Shown one piece after another: positions 57,532 to 64,000 of a stretch of DNA of 64,000 bases (within the stretch, counting starts at the first letter, position 1; each line of letters starts with the position of its first letter). The translations under genes were made by a program, and so were the position numbers. Origin of the DNA: Dacryopinax spathularia (taxonomy: Eukaryota; Basidiomycota; Dacrymycetes; Dacrymycetales; Dacrymycetaceae); assembly GCA_037974965.1 (NCBI GenBank), contig JBBPFI010000004.1, positions 186,001 through 250,000 of the forward strand, in the 5' to 3' direction. The notes under the pieces were generated by a model. That model saw only the letters and a list, made by a program, of their open reading frames with translations. It ran no database searches and had not been told where the DNA came from.

Positions 57532-57951
57532 CGTCGAAATCGAATCTCTTTGAAAGGAGTAAAAACAGCAGTTGAAGGGGGTTTGAGGTATCAAGAGAGA
57601 GTGGGGCGATTGCACAGGGTATAAGGCCGCAAGAGAGTGATCGCCAGCAAGCAAACGGCCCCCCTCTCGGACCCTACCTCGGGCAGTGACGTCCAGTGCG
57701 TACGAGGCGGGGTTGAACTCGGACCATGATGTACACACGGGGCAAGGCTTCTTTATTCTTGGCAAACGACGCTAACAACCGCAAGAAGGGCGGATACTGG
57801 CCACCGCTGATGCTTTCCCTTACGAGCGTTTATTGCTTTAATCCGTTCGGCTGTGCGACAAGCAACAAACTCGGCAAACAGTCAGATCTTCGCATGGCGA
57901 ATACCTATGAAGTCGGCCGACTCGAAGTCATGCTCAGTCAGTCGTCATCCT
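57532..57951. other. Intergenic region, CAX copy B promoter
   Basis: 420 bp. No named element recognised. Confidence 0.35.
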
Positions 57952-58549
57952 TCATGATGGTGACGGCGTCTCGGTTGAGGGCGCCGCCGCGGCCGCCTTA
58001 GCTTCCTCATTGGCCTTCGCTATTGCTTCCCTCTGCTCCACCCTCCACTTCATGATATTCGACTCGGTGGCGATCAAGCCTTTCTTTGCCAACTCGTAGC
58101 GTGCTTGTCTGCGAAGCTCGTTCTCCTCGGCACGCTGCTTCGCCTCGAATGCTTGCAGGTAAGTCTCAGCGCCGACAACGAGACCGAAGATAGTCGCTGC
58201 GCGGATTTCAGCACGAATAAATAAAAGGGACGGGTGCGTTTACGCACAGCAGGAGACGAGGAAGCCCTTGATTGCAAGTGTTTGCCTCCTAGAACCGCTG
58301 TAAGCTGGCAAATTCAAAGAAACTGAGCTGGTCAGGCGTACCTAAAGACAGGGATGGTGAAGTGTGCAATCGTAACTGCAAAGAGACCATAGCCAGTCCA
58401 CCGGAGGCCTCCCTACAGCCCAGCAATGGCAACATTGAGACTGGTACGGCAGTCGAATCCGGACTCGCACTCACCAGAATGCCGCCCTTGGTCTGCAGCC
58501 AGAGCGCCTCATCGGCGTCCCTCCTCGTTTTCTCAGCGGCAGCAGACAT
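57952..58549 (-). CDS. Small membrane protein, possibly Rcf2-like mitochondrial factor
   Basis: About 145 residues from four exons. The start MSAAAEKTRRDADEALWLQT leads to KGGILGGLRWTGYGLFAVTI with one TM helix, a short loop (SGSRRQTLAIKG), a second helix (FLVSCSTIFGLVVGAETYL) and a long charged helix (QAFEAKQRAEENELRRQARY), ending in an Ala/Pro tail. The layout KGGxxG, two helices, TLxxKxx and AExxxxAFE resembles the N-terminal half of yeast Rcf2, a respiratory supercomplex factor. That is a by-eye comparison and the C-terminal HIG1 domain of Rcf2 is not seen. Otherwise it would be an uncharacterised conserved membrane protein. A TATA box lies 83 bp upstream. Confidence 0.6.
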
Positions 58550-59311
58550 GTATTGTTAAGTGTTGTTGTAAAGGTCGTCAACGATGTGCTTTTGCGGGTG
58601 TCAGACGATCTCTGAAGGAAAGAGCGAATGACCTTTATAACCGGGGTCATCCGAGGTGAAGGGTCGGTCATCCGCGTTAGTTATGCGGGCCGAAGGGGTC
58701 CATCCGGGTCATTCCCTCCGGAAGGAAATCCCCGATTCATTCCGATCTGTCCTTCTTCATAGCCACCGAAACCAGTTGGACTGGATCCTTATGCTGCCTT
58801 CGTGTGTTCTGCAATTGTCACTCGGGTATGCTCAGGCTGTTATCGCAGCAGCTGGAAACGGACGCGACTCTGATTAGACTGCTATGCCTCTTTAGTGGCC
58901 TCGCGACTTCTTGGCAAAATAATATGGTTAACCACGTGAGCAGTTCGGCTTGTGAGACTGTGGGACTTGCCTTATGATGTCCTGCAACGTCTCAGAATGG
59001 CAACGTCGGGGTTTACAACTTCTGTGCCTGAGGATATAGCAGAAGGCGGCTTTGATATAGTCTGAACAATGCTGCACTGTGCCGCTGCAGCTGTCTTTCA
59101 AGGCTTGCGGAGCACGCTCCCCTCGACAGCTAGCTTATCTGCCAGCCGTTATCTTCTCCACCCTAACACCCTTCTCATGGCTATCCTTCTGGCGTCTTCC
59201 CTCCATATAACTGTCGAAATCCTTATCAAGGAGGATATTCGACACCGTCAAGGCCGCGCTCTTCTCTGAGCCAGCTGTGCCGCTCTTGCATTCAGCATAC
59301 ACTGTTCAGCC
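58550..59311. other. Divergent intergenic region before the permease
   Basis: 762 bp. Bases 58645-58712 contain three spaced copies of GGTCATCCG or GGTCATTCC-like sequence. No gene. Confidence 0.4.
58632..58639 (-). promoter_or_regulatory. TATA box of the small membrane protein gene
   Basis: TATAAAGG on the minus strand, about 83 bp before the ATG at 58549. Confidence 0.45.
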
Positions 59312-61296
59312 ATGGACCACCACGACAAACATGGGGATTCAAAAGCCATACACACGGCAGCTCAGCTGCATGTCACTACCGTCTTGGCGGACGACGACAT
59401 ACCAGTCGTGATGGACCACGTTATGGATGCCGACGAGGAGGTGCTCGTTGCTCTGGGCTACAAGCAAGAGTTCCGGAGGGAGTTCTCCTTGTTGTCGAGC
59501 TTCAGCGTCTCGTTCTCTGTGCTAGGTCTCCTCCCGTCTGTCGCCTCGACTTTGGGTTACAACATGGGGTATGCCGGCCCAGTCGGAATGGTTTGGGGAT
59601 GGGTGGTAGCTGCCACCCTTATTCAATTTGTGGTTCTCAGTATGGCCGAGCTTTGCTCATCTATGGTGAGACCGTCGCATACAGCCAGGCGCAGTCGCTA
59701 ACTTGCCTTTGCAGCCGACTTCTGGTGGACTGTACTATGCATCTGCTGTGCTGGCGCCTGACGGATGGGGCCCTCTCGCAGCTTGGATCACTGGCTGGGT
59801 ATGTCTGATAGCATGAAGCTCCAGCTTTGGTCTGAGCTGTCTGCAGTCGAACTTTATCGGTCAAGCGACCGGCCCAGCGTCCGTTGATTACTCCTTAGCC
59901 GCCATGATCATGGCTGCCGTAGCGATGGGTGCGTCGCCAAGCCCGCTTCAATCTCCTCAGTACCATGTTAATGGATGGGCATAGCGAACGATAGCTTCGT
60001 ACCTACCGTCTGGCAAACTTACCTGCTCTTCCTGCTTCTGCTCTTCATACATGGAAGTGTCACCTCCCTGAGCACCAAACTACTCGCAAGAATCAACGTC
60101 TTCTCAGCCACGTTCAACTTCGTCGCGCTTGTGGTGGCCCTCGTAGTCATCCCGGCGGCGAGCATACTTACGCCGAAGGTCAACTCGGCTCAGTATGTCT
60201 TCACGACTTTTGTGAATGGTACGGGATGGCCGGACGGATTTGCATTCTTGATGAGCTGGCTGGCCGTTATATGGACCATGTCTGGTTATGATGCACCATT
60301 CCATCTGGTCAGTATGATCGAGTTCATCATTGTTGTTCTAGCTAATTCCTTCCTAGGCTGAAGAAGCGTCGAACGCAAACATCGCCGCTCCGCGCGCCAT
60401 CGTGATGACCGGCGCCTCCGGCGCTATTCTCGGTTGGTTCTTAAACCTGGTACTGGCATACGTCGTCTCCGATATCGGAGCGGTCATGGCGTCGCCGGTC
60501 GGTCAACCGATGGGCTCGTTGCTCTTGCAGGTTTTGGGTCCGTCCGGAGGTGTGGGAATGTTCTCCCTTGTTATCATCTGTCAGATGTGCATGGGACAGT
60601 CGGTACAAAAATTTCCTCCACGCGATAGACGGTTTCTGAATGCTGTACAGTGCCTGACTGCTGCATCCCGCGTTGTGTACGCATACAGCCGAGATGGCGC
60701 TCTTCCCGGCAGCCGAATCTGGGCACAAGTGAACCCATATACGAAAACGCCAGTGAATGCCGTCTGGTTCGTCATCGGCATCGCTGCTCTCCTGGGCTTG
60801 CTCGCCTTCGCATCTCCCGCCGCCATCGGTGCAATCTTCGCCATTGGAGCTGTTGCGCAGTACATCGCCTTCATCGTCCCTATCTTCTTGCGTGTGTTTG
60901 TGGTAGGGAACCGCTTCCGGCCCGGTCCTTGGAATTTGGGACGCTGGAGTCGCCCGATCGGGTTTGTCGCGTGCTGCTACGTCGCCCTCATCACTCCGAT
61001 TCTCTTCTTCCCTTCGGCTCCAATGCCCATCCTTACCGCTATGAACTGGTGAGCAAACCAAACAACTTGCCGAAATCCATATTGATCCTGTGACCAGGGC
61101 TGCTGCCGTTTACGGTGGTGCCATGGGATTGGCCCTCATCTGGTACGCAGTCGCAGCAAGAAAGTGGTTCCGTGGTCCAAGAGTCAACATCGAGCATCGG
61201 ATGTACGGGAGGAACGAGAGCGCTGGTGTGGGCCAGGATAAGTCGGAGTCATACGAAGATGTGCTTGTTGGTGGAAGTAGCGAAAAGGGGGAGTAA
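59312..61296 (+). CDS. APC-superfamily amino acid/GABA permease
   Basis: Twelve-helix plasma-membrane permease of the fungal amino acid/choline/GABA group. The N-terminal cytosolic tail ends DEEVLVALGYKQEFRREFS, where LGYKQEFRR is the family motif before helix 1. Next come SVSFSVLGLLPSVASTLGYN, the substrate-site segment PTSGGLYYASAVLAP (after intron 1) and NFIGQATGPASVDYSLAAMI. FAFLMSWLAVIWTMSGYDAPFHL and, after an intron, AEEASNANIAAPRAIV match the conserved EE(x)xN/APR region. Later, SRVVYAYSRDGALPGSRIWAQ is the usual cytoplasmic loop. The C terminus is hydrophilic and Ser/Glu-rich (SESYEDVLVGGSSEKGE). Substrate cannot be assigned. Seven or so exons. Confidence 0.88.
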
Positions 61297-61723
61297 GGAC
61301 GAACGCCTCCTTAAGGTCGACATCTACCCTCATCCGACGGCCTTCCTGTCTTGGCACGTCAGAATCCCCCGGGAAACGGATCTGAGGTCGGATAATAGAG
61401 ACTGTGTACGTGTAATCCGGTAAATCGATAGAGGACAATGAGAGATCGTAGGACGCCCGATGTGTTGCCGAAATAAGGGAAACTTCAGATGTGATTCTGC
61501 ATCGCCACCAAGGGGTTGCCAGGACGGAAGCTCCCGCGGCCTTTTGTTTGTCGTACGCGCAGTGCTACTCTTTGGGCCAATTAGCGCCTTTTGTCAGTAC
61601 TGAGGATACGCACAGAACCATGTCGTGGCCAGTATTCTCTTCTATCCCGCCTTGTGAGCGCCCTAGACTTGGGAGATTCTGTTGCACTCCTTTCCCATCT
61701 CCGTTTGCTTTCCCAGGACCAGG
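61297..61723. other. Intergenic region, permease 3' end to Cys-rich gene start
   Basis: 427 bp between plus-strand genes. Nothing recognised. Confidence 0.35.
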
Positions 61724-64000
61724 ATGATGCTGGCTGTCTTCCTCAATGCCTTCGTTTTTACCTCTTTCGTTTTCGGTGCGTCCTTCAGTCTCTGTGCATG
61801 TCATCTCAGCTCACAGCAACCAAAGCCGGGAATGCGACTGTTCTTGATGCGATATGCGTTGCTGGCCAATGTATACAAGGAAGCCTCAATATATCGATCG
61901 GCGCAACCCTCCCTGGTCCATCCGGTTCGAGCATAGTCCTGCTGCCGGATGACTACACCTCCGGCAACACACCCGAGATAGTCAAGTCAGCACTCAGAAG
62001 CGAATTCCCGACACCCGTACCTGGCTTTAACCTCACTAACGCAACGTCGCTGCCTTTCGCGGTCGGCGCGAATGTCGCCATGATTGCCTACGGTGCCGCT
62101 CACTTCCAAGATCGATTGACATCTATGAATCCTATCGCACCTTCTCCTAATACTACCTTCGATGTCCCCAACGCGACTCGAATAAGCATTGGCTCTGTCG
62201 TAATGGGATCTGGTGCTTGGGCGGCCTTCTCTTCCCAGGTCGGCGACTTGAATCAACGCACAATCATATGGGAGACTGCTGCGGACTTGGGAGAGCTTCC
62301 GTCGAACGCGATAGGACAAGCCTTGAGCCTGCTTGATTTGGAGTATGGTGAGTGTTTCTGCATCCTCTGCTTTGAATTTTCCCTGAAGCTTCATCAGCGA
62401 CGTGTTCCCCTGCTTGTTCTGGTGCCGGTGTCTGCACTTCCAGCGGAGTTTGTGCTTGTCCGAGAGGATTTACAGGGGCTAGCTGCGAAACATGCGCACC
62501 GGGTTTCTTTGGCCCAAACTGTCAAGCATGTCCCTCTGGTTGTAGCACCTGCGACGATGGCATGACTGGTTCCGGAAAGTGCCTGAGCGCTCCAACGGCC
62601 AATTCATCTGCATGTAAGTGCTGCTCAGACTGATCGGAACCATCATAACTGACGGCATCCATAGCTTGTAACTGTCTCAACGGAGTCTGCTCATCAACGG
62701 GACAATGCACTTGCAACGCAGGATGGACGACTGGCCTCAACGGAACGGCATGCGCCGCCTGTGCGCCGGGGTACTTCCTGGATGCTGCCGGTAGGTGCGA
62801 AGTCTGCGCTATCGGCTGCGAGGCTTGCGCTTCGGGCACCGGCATCTGTACGACATGCCAGCCCGGATACTCGGTCAGCACCACCGACAATACGCAATGT
62901 GTGCCCAGCACGCAGCTTGCAGCGGCCACGACATGTCCCGACGGTCAATATTGGAGTGGTTCAGGATGCGCAGCGTACGTCGTTGGGATCCCGTAAACGG
63001 GCTACATACTCACCCTTTGCAGCTGCTCTCCTGTTTGCATAACATGCACTGGGCCACTTGGTACCGACTGTGTAGTGTGCGGCGTGAACAAGTACTCATT
63101 GAACGGCACCTGCGTCGCCATCGCATCGGACGGGACCTGCAGTCAGTCGACCTCCTCGGATCCTACAACCTTGGTGGCAAATAATGCCAAACATAAATGC
63201 GACAGTTAGTCGCAAATCTCTATCTTGTGCTGTGCTTCTGCTAATCGTGTCTTATCAGCCTGTCCTCCTAAGTGCACGAAATGCGGAATTCCGGAGTTCA
63301 ACATCGTGTCGCCATTCACCTCTGTTCAGTGTACGGGCTGCCTTCCCGGATACGTGCTGTCGCAAGGTCAATGTGTAACTCAATGTCCGCCGGGGACGTT
63401 CGTGTCTCCTACCGACAATCTTACATGTATCGGTACGCGTTCCTATGAGTTATGTCGACATCTAGCACTAACGCTCTGCAGCCTGCGATGCGAGTTGTTC
63501 TACCTGCGCCGGGTCGGCCACGACCTGCCTCAAATGCTCTCAACCGTCTCAATATGCGTTGAATGGCGTTTGCACATCAACATGTCCTCCAGGCACCTTC
63601 GCTTCCTCCGGCTCTTGCCTCTCATGCCATTCAGACTGCGCGACCTGCAGCGGATCAAGCTTCTCGCAGTGCACGTCATGTCCGTCCACGCGGCCCGTTA
63701 TGTCATCGCAAGGCAGATGCCTTCCAACATGCGGACAGTCGCAATATTACGATTCGACAACTTCATCCTGCCAATCATGTGATTCATCCTGCTCGAGCTG
63801 CTCGGGATCAGGCGCTTCGTCATGCTTGGCATGTGCAGACAAGTCCAAGGTCTTGAAAGCGGGAAGCTGCGTTGCTGCAACCTGCACATCCAACAGCACA
63901 GTCGTCGCCGCGCTCGGTATCTGCCTTTCAGACCTAGTCACTGCCCCGCCGTCCAACAGCAGCAATCCAATCAACACCCCTCAAGTGAGCGCTAATCCAG
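61724..64000 (+). CDS. Secreted/surface cysteine-rich protein with EGF- and furin-like repeats (3' truncated by window)
   Basis: The start [18 protein letters not shown] is a signal peptide joined over an intron to [19 protein letters not shown]. About 180 residues of a small-residue-rich extracellular domain ([36 protein letters not shown]) follow. From 62390 onward a long run of Cys-rich modules begins: laminin/EGF-like [39 protein letters not shown], then furin/growth-factor-receptor type units such as [49 protein letters not shown] and [19 protein letters not shown]. Each module block is framed by a short intron, mostly phase 1, so exon shuffling or internal duplication is likely. The end beyond 64000 would be expected to hold a TM helix, not visible here. 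Role unknown; a wall or receptor-like function is inferred. Confidence 0.8.

Noticed and set aside
57690-57740. GGGGTTGAACTCGGACC resembling a tRNA T arm (minus strand)
   Set aside because: No acceptor stem, D arm or anticodon arm could be built around it.
57532-57765. Longer N-terminus for CAX copy B starting at 57765
   Set aside because: The added residues look non-coding (CCFYSFQRDS) and the internal MAQRML start fits other antiporters better.

Overview
The window is nuclear DNA of a filamentous basidiomycete, probably Agaricomycotina. The signs are GC-rich coding sequence, about 45-75 nt GT-AG introns in nearly every gene (including 10-25 nt micro-exons), short intergenic gaps, fungal-type NLR (NB-ARC/TPR) proteins and a fungal-type LOG protein. 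Nothing in the sequence fixes the genus. Exon structures below were joined by hand from splice signals and reading frame.

Layout. 0-13 kb: 3' end of an SLC41-type Mg2+ transporter; an RNA polymerase I A34.5-like subunit; translation release factor eRF1; a decayed NLR/TPR copy followed by an intact NLR gene on the same strand; RNase P/MRP subunit POP7; a second, complete SLC41-type gene. 13-24 kb: SAGA subunit ADA3; cytosolic tryptophanyl-tRNA synthetase with an unusual N-terminal extension; a large protein resembling meiotic axis proteins; a small stand-alone gene that copies the synthetase extension, including its intron; a LOG-family gene. 25-35 kb: a PI-PLC-like phosphodiesterase; 2 kb without a confident gene; cyclophilin A; TATA-binding protein; a membrane O-fucosyltransferase-like enzyme. 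35-46 kb: a second intronless NLR; a histone H3 variant (possible CENP-A); a PL14-like membrane protein; DNA polymerase alpha subunit B; checkpoint clamp subunit RAD1; a PDX1-like component of pyruvate dehydrogenase. 46-64 kb: tRNA-Leu(UAA); OST48/WBP1; adenylate kinase; CDC42; two tandem CAX Ca2+/H+ antiporters; a small Rcf2-like membrane protein; an amino-acid permease; and the 5' part of a cysteine-rich, furin-repeat surface protein that runs off the window.

Most genes are housekeeping and are not organised into one pathway. The notable theme is local duplication: SLC41 x2, NLR x2 plus a relic, CAX x2, and the synthetase N-module x2. The most unusual signal is that last pair. The extension of TrpRS and a separate 148-aa protein share a sequence, an internally repeated motif, and an intron of the same phase whose donor site contains an in-frame stop. 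A second lead is a long open frame directly after the eRF1 stop codon. No transposon, LTR element, CRISPR array or rRNA was recognised.
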